64,000 nucleotides of DNA from Flaccisagitta enflata (GCA_965153355.1 OZ231127.1:57040001-57104000), one strand, 5' to 3'. Shown: positions 1 to 48,753, numbered from the stretch's first letter. The notes: generated by a model not told the origin, from the sequence alone. Made by a program: numbers and translations.

Positions 1-272
1 TCGTCCAAAGGCAAGTAATCACATCTACCGCCTGTTTTCCAACTCACTCTCTCTTTATATACGGTTGCCAGTTTGCAATATCATAAACATCGCCACAGTT
101 ACGATGAGATGAAAACGATATGTTTTCTTTTTATCTTTTGAGGTTCATCTCCTTCCAAGCTTCTGTTAGTTTTTCTCTCTCTGTGGCTGTTGAGACTGTC
201 TCACTATCGTTTTCTCTGTCTTTGTGGTTCTTTTTGGCTTAATCTATTGCATTCTCTCTCCGTCCGATTTTC

Positions 273-275
273 ATT

Positions 276-355
<80 letters not shown>
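273..355. repeat. CTTT microsatellite
   Basis: Near-perfect tetranucleotide run of about 80 bp. Confidence 0.95.
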
Positions 356-1026
356 TATTTGCTATCTAGAACGAAAGTTTGTCGGTAAGATTATAATCAG
401 GTTCTACATCCATTAAATCATTCATAAAACATCAATGAGACACATGTGAGCCTTGCTCTGAGTCTTGTGGACATCAATGTATTTCATAAATTGAACTTCA
501 ACGCTTTTGTAGAGGTATTTTGAAGTAGAATGACACGATCTTCCTTTGCAACTTGAGAGCTGATTTTTTCAGCCCATGCTCAATGATCTGTGCTCCCTTC
601 TTTGTAGCTGTCTCCATAAGAGTATCTGACAAGAGACCAGGTTTTGATGGAGTGAAGACATGACATGACTTCTCTTTGGCATCACTTAAGCAGAACAAAA
701 AATCCTAAAATGGCTGAAAAATGAGGTTTTGCCAAGTGCTGTAACTGGAAGGAAATGAAATCTAATTCTTCTGCCATTTTGCATTTGGAGTAACAATCTT
801 GTTTTACTTGTCATTTCTTAACGAATTGAGATAGAAGAACGCGGTTGGTGGCATTAGCTCAGAAATTCGATGTAGTTGAAGGAGCTCACCAATTTTTATA
901 TAAATTTCTTATTTTGAACAGATATATGTCCCATAATGCTTGCCGACAAACATATGTTCTAGATAGTATTTATTTATTTATTTCACTCTTTTTTGCTTTC
1001 TTTCTTTGCTTCTTTACTTCTGTTTG

Positions 1027-1212
1027 GCCGCGTGCTACGCGACACTACACCCCGCTTTGTCCGTCGGTCGGTCGGTCGGTCGGTCCCCATTTTACTTTCT
1101 TTATGTCTTTGCGGTCTTTGGCCTCTCTGCACTTGCCGTAGTGCTTTAGTAACTCAAATACTGCCCCTGCCCACCCGCACGCGACTAAGGTAGCCGTGTA
1201 TCCGGCCTTGTT
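1027..1212 (+). repeat. Dispersed hairpin element, subfamily A
   Basis: Starts with CGCGTGCTACGCGAC, then a CCGT-type tract, and ends GTATCCGGCCTTGTT after a CACGCGACT motif that is the inverted first half of the hairpin. Confidence 0.85.
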
Positions 1213-1683
1213 CTTTTAAACAGCAATGCAGTAAGTACACAAGAACTGAAGAAGAGTTTTCTGTGATCTTGGTTGATTCTAAAATGCTCTTGACTGAATT
1301 TGTGATGATCCCCATTGACTGTGATAAAATGGATGTAATCTCGTTCTCGACTCTCAGGATGGCTGTTTGACATTGACCATTAAGACGAGCCCTATTCTAT
1401 TCCGCCGAGCTTAGCGTTTTATGCTTCCATGGATCCGTCTCCAATCCAAGTTTTCTTCCAATCAGTCATCCTCATTTTTCTCTTGACTTCTGTTAGAGCG
1501 CGTTTCTAAGTATTAATCTACAAGTCTTTAACTTCTTTTTATATCCTTGTATGTTTCACATCTTTTTGTCTTTCCCCTTCTACACTGTCCAAAGAAGAAG
1601 TAAGAGAGCCCAAGAATTGATTGACAAAAGAGATCGCCATGTTCCAAATTATGTCACCATGTTTACTCTTCATTTGCAGAAAA

Positions 1684-1775
1684 TTGAGTGAGCGAGCAAG
1701 CGGTTTCATTTGGAGCAAGTGAGCAGAGCGAACGGTGCGAGCAAATACATGGAGCGAACGACCAAGTAGCCTCAT
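1684..1775 (+). repeat. GAGCGAGC-type dispersed repeat
   Basis: Similar, on the opposite strand, to 49360-49430: shared order GGAGC-AGTGAGC-GGTGCGAGC-GCGAACGACC. Nature unknown. Confidence 0.55.
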
Positions 1776-2416
1776 CAATACGATTATATCAGTGCGTTGA
1801 AGCAAGCCCTTATGTCTCTTTTATCCCAAATTGTTTCCACGATCATTTCGGCTTGACTGTGTTAAACAAACATGGACTATCTTGCTAGTTGCACTTGGTC
1901 CATACTGGTTGATCATCTTCACTCTACATTACGTCTTTCAGAGTGCCTAGAAAAGTCAAAATTGTACTTTGATGGGCAAAAATATTTTTCTTTGCAAAAA
2001 TGCTTTCAAATGGGCTATTGCTTGATTTTCAAATCATTCATAGCAATCCTTAGGCTGACTTTTAAGTTTCCATAGATCTATATGAGAGTGACAAAATTTG
2101 TCTACTAGAAAAAGAGATTCAAATGATGATTCAATGCAACCGGTGCAACCTCACGCTAAAGATGGTTCCTGTTTGATTTGAAAGACGTGCAATGGCATTT
2201 TTGCAAAGGAAAAATATTTTTGAAAGGTGAAGTACAATTTTGGCTTTTCTAGGCTCTGACAGACGTTCCCTACATCTCTGGGATTGACAGCACCCCTTTG
2301 TCGGCTCCCTCGCCATGGTTTGGAAGACGTGAACTTCGAGACATTACCGCCGAGAAGAGATTGACAAGGGCAAAGAGGACGAGAAGTTATTTTCAAACAC
2401 CTACCCCGACCTCATC

Positions 2417-2772
2417 ATTAGCCCACTATGAAAACACACTTTTTCATAGAAAAGTTCTCTATCGAAGAGATATGACTCAAAATTATAAAAATAGATGGTC
2501 CATGACAAAAATTTGGCCATGGGGCTTTTATAAAGTGTGCCCGCCCCTACCCTATTTCCCAATATAAAAGATAAGAGGCTCTGCAAACCAAATTCCTCCT
2601 GTACATTTCCTATGGGATATGAGGGTAGTGGCGGTCACACTTTATAGAAGCTCCATGGTCAAATTTTTGTCATCAGCCATCTATTTTCATGATTTTGAGT
2701 CATATCTCTTTGAAAGAGAACTTTTCTATGAAAAATCGTTTTTTCTTACTTCTTAGTGGGCCCTTTGGTTGC
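2417..2772. mobile_element. Foldback (MITE-like) element
   Basis: Arms of about 150 bp (2417-2565 and 2612-2772) are imperfect inverted copies, sharing CATAGAAAAGTTCTCT, GAGATATGACTCAAAAT and TATAAAGTGTG. No open frame inside. Confidence 0.75.
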
Positions 2773-3037
2773 AACTTATTCAATCTCATTCTACCATTTT
2801 TCTGACACTGAAGAATATCCACACGGCCATACTTTCCCCCTATCTTTTTCTACACAATCATCTCAATTGGTCAGTTGGTTGGTTGAGCAAAAAAATGTAT
2901 AACCCTATCCACTGCGGACTAGCCATCTTTCCGACCATAGAATCATCGGTACGACCCCTTCCAGCACTAACCCTGCTCCCTCAACCACCTCATTGCTCAC
3001 CCCACGCCCCCCCCCCCCTTACACTTATCATCCACAG

Positions 3038-39277
<36,240 letters not shown>

Positions 39278-39283
39278 TGCGTT

Positions 39284-39375
<92 letters not shown>

Positions 39376-40135
39376 CGTCGTTAACGCCAACTCCGACTTT
39401 GAACTTCACCATCGATTTTAATGTCATTTTTTATCCGTTAAACCATCGGATTTTTCCTTCTCATTATTGCATCAGTCCTTGTCTTCTTGTCTGTCTGTTT
39501 GATTGTCTGTCAGTATTTTTGTAATCCGAGAATAATGTACGGATGATGGAGGTGCGTTGTGACGTAATGACATATAACGAAAAGTGTCGGTGGCGAAAAT
39601 GCATCAGATATAAATGTAGTTTTTGAATAAGGGAAAAAAGAAATAAGTCAACAAATGACTAAACGATGTAACTCTACTTAAATATAGAGTCATGAATGAT
39701 AGTAACATGAGTCAATTATTGAAATGCACCTTCGGCCTTTTGGTCCTCGAAGAATCATAGTCCAAAGTGAACCGTCAGTGTCAATGATTGGCGCAAGTTT
39801 TACCAGAAACAAAAAAGAAGAAAGAGGAAAAAAAAATTCCACCATGATAAATAAACAACAATCAAAAGCTATCTTTGGGCAAAATATAAACATACACAAC
39901 TATTTTTTATCTACCACATTATAAATTTTCAAGTGTTTCTAAGAGTCAATATTCAAAATTATTGTTTCAATAGGATTTTCAAGTCAATATTTAAGCTTTC
40001 TGATAAAAAATATAGAAGAAAAGGTTAAAAAAACGCCCAGTCTAAAGAAATAAAAAAAAAAAAACTATGGAATTCCATGAAAAATTGAAATGACAATCGC
40101 AAAACCAAAGACAAATATTTGCAAATAAATAAATC
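39278..40135 (+). other. erg: Probable erg 3' untranslated region
   Basis: Follows the stop codon and starts with a CAA microsatellite (39285-39375). AATAAA signals lie at 39850-39855, 40049-40054 and 40124-40129. Which one is used cannot be told from sequence alone. Confidence 0.45.
39285..39375. repeat. CAA microsatellite in the erg 3' UTR
   Basis: Perfect trinucleotide run of about 90 bp, starting 8 bp after the stop codon. Confidence 0.95.
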
Positions 40136-42068
40136 GCAGAAGTTACTCAGACACTTTTGATCATAAGCTAAATAGAAATTATGATCATTAGCCACCTTAA
40201 CTGTCAATCATTGGACAGATTTTCACAATTACATCAACTACTTTTTTTTGCCAATCGGTGAAAAAAACTCGTTTTAAAAACGCGGATTGACGCGGACCAA
40301 GTTAGTCAATATTTGACACCTTTTATATTACTAAGATATTAACTTTATCACCTTATCCTCGACATATCAATACAATTGAAAACCGAGATCGACTAATCAA
40401 TACCAATTGGTTGAGCCATATATTTATATAAACAATGATCTTGGAATTTAAACACACCAAGATAAAAAAAACCCGTTATCATGAAAATGTTGCTCATTGA
40501 AATGCAGAAGTTCCTCAGACAGTGAAAAAAAACATAGTCGATGAAAAAAAAACGCAGAAGAAAAAAATACTCAGACAAGACTAAAATGATTCGATAATAT
40601 TTCGAAAAGAAAAAAAAACTGGAAAAAGAAAAAATAATGAACAAAGAAAAAAGAAAACAAGCAAATCAGCAACGAACGATATACTTGCTCTTATGGTAGG
40701 AAAGAACGACCTAATCATTCCTCATGTTTTATTTTTGTTCTTAAACTTTCGCAATTTTATTGCACACAAGAATGAAATATTTCTTTAAAAAAGAGTAGAA
40801 TATACCTTAAAAAAGTACAAGAATCCTGCAAGTTCAAACTTTTTTAACCTACCTTCATCAATTAGTCATTTTTTTCTTACGCACGGGCGTTTTAGCAGCG
40901 CCATACATTTCCATACCGCGAATTTTCAACGCGCGTTTTTGCTACCATTTTCTAACAAAACAGCACTCTCGATCTTTTCATCAAAAAGGGCAATACCAAG
41001 ATGTTACGATTCTAATCCTATTTACATATTTTGATGCACTTTCTCGCTACATTCTCTCTCTTTCGACACAAATTTGCGCAGATGATTATATGGAGCAAAA
41101 AAGATTATTTCATTAGAGAAACGGACCGATAGACGTTTTGTCGTTCACTAAGGCGGAAAAAAAGTAAAATTAGAGAATACCCATGTCCCTTGAGACATGT
41201 GAAAACAACTGTGTCAAGTTTTAAGACTTTTGCATTCATGCTTCCGTTTGGACTGCCTGACTTTTATCTGTAAATATGATCATAACAAAGAATGAAACAA
41301 TTTTCACGCACATCACTTTATCATAAGTTTTATTTCTTGATCTTTCGTTTTAGATTAGAAATTTACTTCGTTATGGAAGTGTCTTTTTGGAAAATAATAC
41401 CACACCTGCCTCTTAGACTCATAAAAAAAGCGCTTCCTATCATTGGTTCAAATACACTGATCATACTTTTTTTTTTGTCATTTTTCGTTCCTTCCTATTC
41501 ATTGTTTATCCCCTTATTTTTGCTCACCCTATTATCATTTTACTTTTACTTGTTTCCCTAGAAGAATTTGCAAAACGAAAAAGAGATAAGTCGTTTTTAA
41601 TCTTTTTGATCTTTGTTTAGAAAGCGTCGCCCTAACTCTCATGATCATTTTGATGGGAAGGCTCGAAAGAAGCATTATACATGTAATGCTGTTTTATAGC
41701 ATACCTATCTTTAACTATACCTTTGATTTGTTTTGCTGATAAGCATGGGGTTAGACATTTGCCAATTATGCATTTATACCAAATCCTATTTTTCTGCTCT
41801 CCGGTTTGGGCGACTCATTGTGAAATTCAGTTGGCAAGAATGTAAGTTTTGTTTAGTTTCTTTACAACGCACGAAGTTTGAGATTTGTTGACCGGAAAAA
41901 AACACTCATTTATCTTATCTCTTAATTTCAAGATGAAGCGTATTTTCTACTTTCTATTGGAAACTTCGAGATTGATGACATTTCCACTTTCAGCCCAAAG
42001 GATGATTTGATTGAATCCAAGCTTATAAGGGTTTACATTTATGAATCGTTTTCTAAAATTGATTCTTT

Positions 42069-42167
<99 letters not shown>

Positions 42168-43560
42168 TTCTCCCTCTCTCTCTCTCCCTCTCTCGATCAG
42201 TGAGTTGCAATCAGTCCTATTGTGCGTAGTAAATGTAAGTTGTATTTCATCTCTCAAAGTAGTTGTTAGAAGTGTGTTGATATTTTTGTATTATTTCTAT
42301 TTCGTAGACAAACAAATCCCGCGTTTTGCTCAGAATTGGCGTGCATTATTCAAGTCGTATTCTTTTTGACTACACTGGTTGTTTCCGATTGAAGTCGCGC
42401 ATACGAGATTTTTTTAACGTTGAGAATACAATTTTAGTTAAAGTTAGTGTTTGGTTTATGTCCCTTTTTATCATTTACATTTTTTTTCTTTTTATCGAAA
42501 TAAATCAATACTTTCGGCTGAACAAAAAGTTTTTTTTGTCATTTAGACGACCATTGATCGAAATCGTGTTTTGATCGATAGTTAGTAAATCCTTTTCCAT
42601 CTGCCTTTGTAGCTATATTGCAGGGTGGGAGTATACATCATCTTTAAGAAACCTCGTCAAAATCACGAAATGTTTTTATTTATAATGATATGGATATTTA
42701 CGTAGTTTCATGATCCAAAGACCATAGGGCCGCGATCTCACCAACAATAACCTGTTCAAAACTCAATGAGGCTTTGTTATGTCATTAAAGATTGAGGATG
42801 GCGGGGCCCTATTGGCGGGGCCCTATTGGCGGCCCTATCAGAAACTTGTTAGATGGCGAATGGGCAGGGTTAGAATTAGCTATTTTTTTCAAGGATTCCA
42901 ACTCCACAGAACTATACATCCCTGAAGTAACATTTGCGAATCCATAGAAGAATTTTGTTAACTGAACTCATTTTTCATGCAAATTAAGTAGACGTATTTT
43001 TAACACAAATTATGCAAATGAAATGCTTACTGTAGTGATAAAATCAATATGAGAATATCTTTACTTAAATTATGCCAAAACACAATAGTGTAAGGATGTT
43101 TCACAGAAAAAAAAATCGAAATTTCATGAATTTTCAGAAAATCTCTATAATATCTTTTTTGGTTGGTTGGGCAGTTCAATTGAAATTTGTTCTGCCAGCC
43201 TCTTCCTCACATCAGTTAAGATAATGTAGAAAATGCAGAATGTAGATATTCTTCAAGAACTTTCATGCAAAATTTCAGCCATATCGGAAAACACATTCGA
43301 AAATGTTTCCATTTTTTCATTTTTTCATCTGGTAGGTTGGTTGGGCTGCACAATGGCTCCGTATCAAGCATTTGGACCCAACAAGTGACCACCCATTTTT
43401 TGAATATTATGGTTTCAGTTACTAAGTTATATGGTTTTATGAGCAATTCAAGGCATAAATTTGGCCTGGTGGCCGTAAATGACTCAGAGCGGCTGATAAT
43501 GTACTCCTAAGTCGGGGTATATTTCAAACACAAAATGGACGCAATATTTAAATCTTCATT
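40136..43560. other. Intergenic, AT-rich, no gene seen
   Basis: No convincing coding sequence on either strand. It contains a CT microsatellite (42065-42195) and a short direct repeat of GGGGCCCTATTGGC near 42800. The open frames here are short and lack family motifs. Confidence 0.5.
42065..42195. repeat. CT microsatellite
   Basis: Intergenic, about 130 bp. Confidence 0.95.
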
Positions 43561-43569
43561 AAATTGCTG

Positions 43570-44720
43570 AGGCTAAACGGATAAAGACAAACATTCCAGC
43601 TTGGCGGCATTTGATAGATAATTATTAGTAGTATATCTGATAAAAATTTCAAAGATTTTTAGCGAGTAGTTTTAGAGAAAATCAACTTTTTCTTTGAAAA
43701 ATGGAGTAAAAAATATGCTGATTTTTTAACAACCTGTGCATATCAAAGCAATATTCGCTCGTATTCGCGGGATTCAGTCATTCTGGCCATGACACATCCC
43801 AAGTATGATGCATGAGGGTCCTATAGCCGCATGGCGAGCCATGGCGACTCAAAAACAACCGCAGAAACTGAGTTTTTGTATCATGGGGTCAAATTTGCTT
43901 TAAATGGCAATAATGTTTTTTTTTAATTTTTGTAAAATTCTTTCGCCTAAACGAATAAAGACAAAAATTCCAGCTTGGCGGCGTTTGATAGATAATTATT
44001 AGTAGTATATCTGATAAAAATTTCAAAGATTTTTAGCAAGTAGTTTTTGAGAAAATCAACTTTTTCTTTGAAAAATAGAGTAAAAAATATGCTGATTTTT
44101 TTAGCAACCTGTGCATATCAAAGCAATATTCGCTCGTATTCGCGGGATTCAGACATTCTGGCCATGACATATCTCAAGTATGATGCATAAGGGTCCTATA
44201 GCCGCATGGTGAGCCATGGCGACTCAAAAACAACCACAGAAGATGTAGTTTTTGTATCATGGGGTCAAATTTGCTTTAATTGGCAATAATGTTTTTTTTT
44301 TATTTTTGCAAAATTCTTACGCCTAAACGAATGAAGACACAAACTCCAGCTTGGCGGCGTTAGATAGATAATTATTAGTGGTATATCTGATAAAAATTTC
44401 AAAGATTTTTAGCAAGTAGTTTTTGAGAAAATCAACTTTTTTATCGAAAAATAGAGTAAAAAATATGCTGATTTTTCAACAACCTGTACCTATCAAAGCA
44501 ATGTTCGCTCGTATTCGCGGGATTCAGTCATTCTGGCCAAGACATATCTCAAGTATGATTTAAAAGGGTCCAATAGGCGCATGGCGAGCCATGGCAACCT
44601 AGAAATAACCACAGCAGATGTGATTTTTGTGCAAAAAGGTCAAATTCGCTGGAAATGGATAATGTGATTTTTTATATTTTTTTCATAATTATTGTGCTTA
44701 AACGACAAAGTCTCAAATTT
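43570..44720. repeat. Tandem array, unit about 375 bp, three copies and a partial fourth
   Basis: The start GCCTAAACGA (GGCTAAACGG in the first copy) recurs at 43571, 43945, 44321 and, degraded, near 44696, giving periods of 374-376 bp. Shared inner words include CCAGCTTGGCGGC, TCGCTCGTATTCGCGG and GAGCCATGGCGAC. Copies are clearly alike but diverged by point changes. It lies right beside the 3' end of the RAG1-like gene. Confidence 0.9.
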
Positions 44721-44835
44721 AGATAAAGCCTTGTGACTCATAAATGTAACACTTCTAATTCTTTTTTTTTCTTTTTTGAATCAAATTGTTCATTTGACAT
44801 CATTTGATTGGATGACAATTGTTTGGATAATACGA

Positions 44836-45715
44836 TTAATCTAAAATATAAGATTCAACTTCTTCATCTAATGACAAAACAGAAGTTTCCGTTACTTCCA
44901 CCTGCGATTTTCGAATTGGACAGCTTCTTGTCCAATGGTCGCTGTGTGACTTACAGGTTGAACAGTAGGACAGGCGGGCGTGACTCTGAATGACAGGATC
45001 TGATTTCATTATCAGTTTGTTCATGACGTCTTTAATGTTGTTTTCTAAGCTGTTTTGCCGAGCCGCCGTTGAAGTGTAGCGACGAACATATTTATTCGTC
45101 GCTTCCGTTCCCTGCTCGGTAAACCATCCAAGGCCTTTGTTGTCATTCGCTTCAATTGCTTCGGCAGAATGTCCAAGGATGTCATGAAGACTCTCGCTTA
45201 CCAGTACCCACGGAAATTCATGGAGTATCAATAAGTATGTCGACTGACAAAGGTCACGGTACTTGATTGTATCAACCTGTCTCTTCGTCGAGGCAACTCT
45301 GAGGATGACGGAGAGGTTCGAGTGGATCTGTAGAATCTCGCTTAGTTTTTTGACGCGGAATTTGTTGAGGATTGTGACGACAGCCTTGACACCTGTTGCG
45401 CTAAAGACTGCCCAAGACATGTTCCCCGAGTTCGTATTTCCACCTTGGCTTGTTGGCGAATCGATCTTCAGTCCAGTTGATTTGAAAAATATGGACTTGA
45501 CTTGCGCCTCAACGTTGTCCAACTTATCTTTCTTTTCCTCTGGCAGACGCGCGTTACCCCACTGGAACAGCTTGGCGCAGTTACGATACAGGAAAATTTC
45601 GAACCATTTAAGAATGTTGATGCGCCGATGCAGGATGCTGGGTGCCGTATGGTAGTCGTGTGATGTGAGTGGAGCTTGGGTAACACCTCTTCGGTCGTCA
45701 TAATCATCTCTCCCA
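44836..45715 (-). CDS. RAG1L: RAG1L exon 2
   Basis: Starts RGRDDYDDRRGVTQAPL after the split Arg codon, continues through PSILHRRINILKWFEIFLYR, the HDILGH zinc site, the catalytic glutamate (GAA at 45105-45103) and the Cys/His tail, and ends SYILD with a stop at 44838-44836. No internal stops or frameshifts. Confidence 0.85.
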
Positions 45716-45808
45716 CTGTTAACGAAACAATTTGGTTTTTGCATTGGTTGTTCATCCTCTAATTTCATCTGTCTGTGTCTTTCTATCAATCTATCTATTA
45801 CTCCATTG

Positions 45809-45876
<68 letters not shown>

Positions 45877-46872
45877 TGTTTTCTTTTTTTTCTTTTTTTT
45901 TGGGGCCCTATTTTTTCCCTTATTTTTAGTCGCAGACACGCGACACTACGTCCTGCCGTGTCGGTCGATCCGTTTGTCCGGCGGTCTGTCCGTAGCATTT
46001 TTGAAATGCGAGTGGTTTTTGCATAATTGCTCCTGCCCAACTTTGTTCGACTGGATTGCCTTTTTTTTCAGGACTAACCGAGCAATTTCGCCATTTTCGT
46101 CCACCAACTGAAGCGCTATTCTTTCAACTTCCGCCATCGATCGGTCCATGACGAAACCACGTTCGACGCAATCCGGGTCGGCCAGATCAGCTCGTGATGC
46201 GTTGCAACATGTACAGGCAGCTCCACCTAAACCCGTTGCCGCCTTGACCGCTTTTTTATCACAGAGCCATGTCTTTACATTCCCATTCACCTCGACTGAT
46301 TTGTCTTCTGACATCTCGATGGCGACAGGGCTGGCTTGGACCTCGTCAACTTCTCTATTCATAAACGTGTCCATCATTTTCTTTATCGTCTCTCTGTTCT
46401 CGATGGCAGGTATGATCATCCATATTCTTACACCAAATGTGGAGGCAAGGTGTGGGTTAGTGTAAATCACTCTCCCGGATTTGGTCTTAATCACCCTGAG
46501 TACAAAGTATGCGCATTCGCGATGTGACTGATCCGCGTCGACTCTTGACAGCTGTTGAGCTTCGTTGTATGATCCACTTCCATCAAAACCCGTCGAGACG
46601 TCTGCATCTAGTGGGAACTCGTCTTCCGGAAGCGACTCAACCTCCTTTTTCACCAGTGGCAGCAAAAGAGTTCGTGTTACCGTGTTCTGACAGGATAAAG
46701 CCCGTATCATCAAAGCTTCTCTCAACTTGTGGCTATCAATCCTTTTTTCTATTTGTGTGTCTTGCTTTAACGGTTCATCTGTCTTTCTGTCTCTCTTTTT
46801 TTCTTTTTTTTTTCTTTCTTTCGTCCTTCCTTCCTTTTCTTTTTTAGGCCTAGGAGCTTGATAGGTGGCCAA
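44836..46872 (-). CDS. RAG1L: RAG1-like protein (RAG1/Transib superfamily), two exons seen
   Basis: Related to the RAG1 recombinase and Transib transposases, DDE-type enzymes that cut and join DNA in the nucleus. Joining 46872-46079 to 45715-44836 gives 557 codons that run alongside RAG1 with almost no gaps. Visible landmarks: FDGSGSYNEAQQ (RAG1 D600 region), ACTCCNAS (RAG1 CTLC zinc pair), SLHDILGH (RAG1 FHKTLAH zinc histidines), GWFTEQGTEATNKYVRRY (RAG1 E962 region), and a C-terminal Cys/His cluster CSTCKSHSDHWTRSC. The RAG1 D708 position seems to be Ala in IPAIENRE. The open frame begins without ATG; the first in-frame ATG is at 46710. The N-terminal RAG1 domains are absent or on unseen exons. 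It may be a domesticated gene, a transposon copy or a decaying one. Confidence 0.85.
45716..46078 (-). other. RAG1L: RAG1L intron with an inserted repeat element
   Basis: 363 bp from GTTAGT to GTTAACAG on the minus strand. Removing it restores one frame and an almost gap-free match to RAG1, which supports a real intron. It contains a hairpin-element copy (about 45927-46050) and a CT microsatellite (45811-45871). Confidence 0.75.
45927..46050 (+). repeat. Dispersed hairpin element, subfamily A, inside the RAG1L intron
   Basis: TTAGTCGCAGACACGCGACA start, CGGTCGATCCG tract, then a truncated body. Confidence 0.7.
46079..46872 (-). CDS. RAG1L: RAG1L exon 1 (5' limit uncertain)
   Basis: Open frame of 264 codons plus two bases. 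The first 50 or so residues are a lysine-rich, purine-only low-complexity stretch and may not be coding. Conserved sequence starts near MIRALSCQNTVTRTLLLPLV. Donor on the minus strand GCTCG|GTTAGT, leaving at phase 2. It carries the D600-equivalent aspartate (codon at 46584-46582) and the CxxC pair. Confidence 0.75.
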
Positions 46873-47434
46873 TTAGGGCCAGTGTGGGCTGGTTGGGCTC
46901 ATCTTCAGATTGTCAGTTTGCTCTTCCTAATCCCTCATTGTAATGTCTTATTTCCAACAAAAAAATCATGGGTGTAGCTCAAAGGGTTCTTGAGATATTG
47001 ACGTTTCTGTCAGTTGAACAAATTGCATTTTTTTCCTTTTACTGTAAGTCTGCAAAATCTTGACCTCCGCTAAGAAGAAAATAACTACGATAATCTTCCG
47101 ACGAGCGTATCAATTCTGTCACACTTCAAGACCAACAAAACGTAACAATTTCATTTTGGCTAAACGCCTGAGAGTTAAGATTTCAAATTATCAGGGAATA
47201 TCTTTTATTTTCTTGGAATCATCGAAAGAAAGACAATGTCAGTAAAAGGTTGGGACGCAGTCATTCGCGCAAAATATCGCGTCATATAGACATAATAGTT
47301 GAAAGGATGAAATGGTATCAGTCATGACCAGGAGAATAAAATATTTCGTGTCTGTCATTCACTTAACCTTAATTTGATTATCAACTTTATTAATCGGGAA
47401 GAATATCAAAGGCGAATACAAATAACGAACTGTA

Positions 47435-47583
<149 letters not shown>

Positions 47584-48616
47584 CAAAGAGAAAGACAAAA
47601 TGAACGAAAGGAAGGAAGGAAGAAAAAGAGGAAGGAGCAACCTGACTTGTGGAGTTGACAAGGAAAAATGGAAAATCTGTTAATACCAAGAGATGTTAGA
47701 ATTTTTTGGAAGGGAAAACTTGGTCATCAAGAGATGCTGGTCCATTGTTACAACACCCATAAATTATAATAGACATAGTTATTCATAAACATTTTTTTGT
47801 AACATTGTAAACTTTTTTTTTAATCGCTTTCAAAACGATCTGTCGTTCTTTGGGTTCTTTTTGCACGGAGGCGAGAGGACAACAAATAACTTCAAAGGCA
47901 TGTACTTTAAAAAGGAGTAACACACTGAATAGCCATTTGTTTTACTCAATCAACGCTTTTTGCACACTTTTATGCCTTTACGGTGTGACAAACCTAAAAG
48001 TCAAACTAGCTTCTCAGCAATAAGCTGTTCGCTTTTCAACGATCTCGCCAGCTCACAATCACGGAGCTGTCATGATCAAAATAGCCTAATTTCAATAGAA
48101 ATATTTTGTATACATGAAATCTAGTACTTCAGGTTTGGCACAATAGATGACCACGTCCATTCAATGTACGGCATCTTTTAGGGGAAGCACAAAATATCGA
48201 ATAATTGACGAACAAGATCTAAATTATGCGACTTCATAAGAGACGCGGTTGTTTTATGGAATGAAACAATAATCGGTTGGAAAGTGGTTAAAACGCCCTC
48301 ACTTTTTATCCTGATTTTCCATTTTGTTTGCCGTGCGTCATGAAGATGATAAATTTCAGTTTCATTGCGCTCTAATTCCGGGGAAAATATGGGAATCAAT
48401 CAATAGATCAGATCAGGGAGACCAAAGAGAGCCGACAAATGACTAGAAAATGACGTAAAACATGACAATTAGTTTTTAAGTCACTTTCAAATCAAACAAG
48501 AGTTAAGAAAATGAAATGTAGATTAAGTATGAAAGATCACTTAGATTTGGAGATGATATGAATTTTCGATTTGCGTTTGATGATTGACTTTAGGTACTTG
48601 GCCAGCTTAGCTTTTA

Positions 48617-48753
48617 AGGTGCGCCAACGTACCTTTATAACTGTTCTTGTCTTACCGTTGGTTGGGCGGTGGGTCGGTTGGTCAGTTGGTCTGTCCGTCA
48701 TGCAAACGTTTGGTGATCCACCCGGCGCACCTTTTGGCCTACTTGGCCTTGTT
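48617..48753 (+). repeat. Dispersed hairpin element, subfamily B
   Basis: AGGTGCGCCAACGTACCT start; CCGGCGCACCTTTTGGCC and TACTTGGCCTTGTT end. Confidence 0.85.

Larger units (their letters stand above)
1..3037. other. Presumed intron of the ERG channel gene, no exon recognised
   Basis: No coding exon could be recognised. The stretch holds a CTTT microsatellite (273-355), a dispersed hairpin element (1027-1212), a GAGCGAGC-type repeat (about 1684-1775) and two foldback elements (about 1938-2260 and 2417-2772). I looked for the ERG PAS domain here and did not find it, so the first exons should lie upstream of the window. Confidence 0.5.

Noticed and set aside
1-3037. Search for the ERG PAS domain
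   Set aside because: No match to the family words (for example NDGFCELCGY) in any frame; the domain is taken to lie upstream.
42780-44830. A RAG2-like Kelch gene next to RAG1L
   Set aside because: The space is filled by AT-rich DNA and the 375-bp array; no Kelch motif (GG followed by Y/W) was seen.
45716-46078. Reading the gap in RAG1L as a disabling insertion
   Set aside because: Good donor and acceptor restore the frame and an almost gap-free match to RAG1, so an intron with a repeat inserted in it is the simpler reading.
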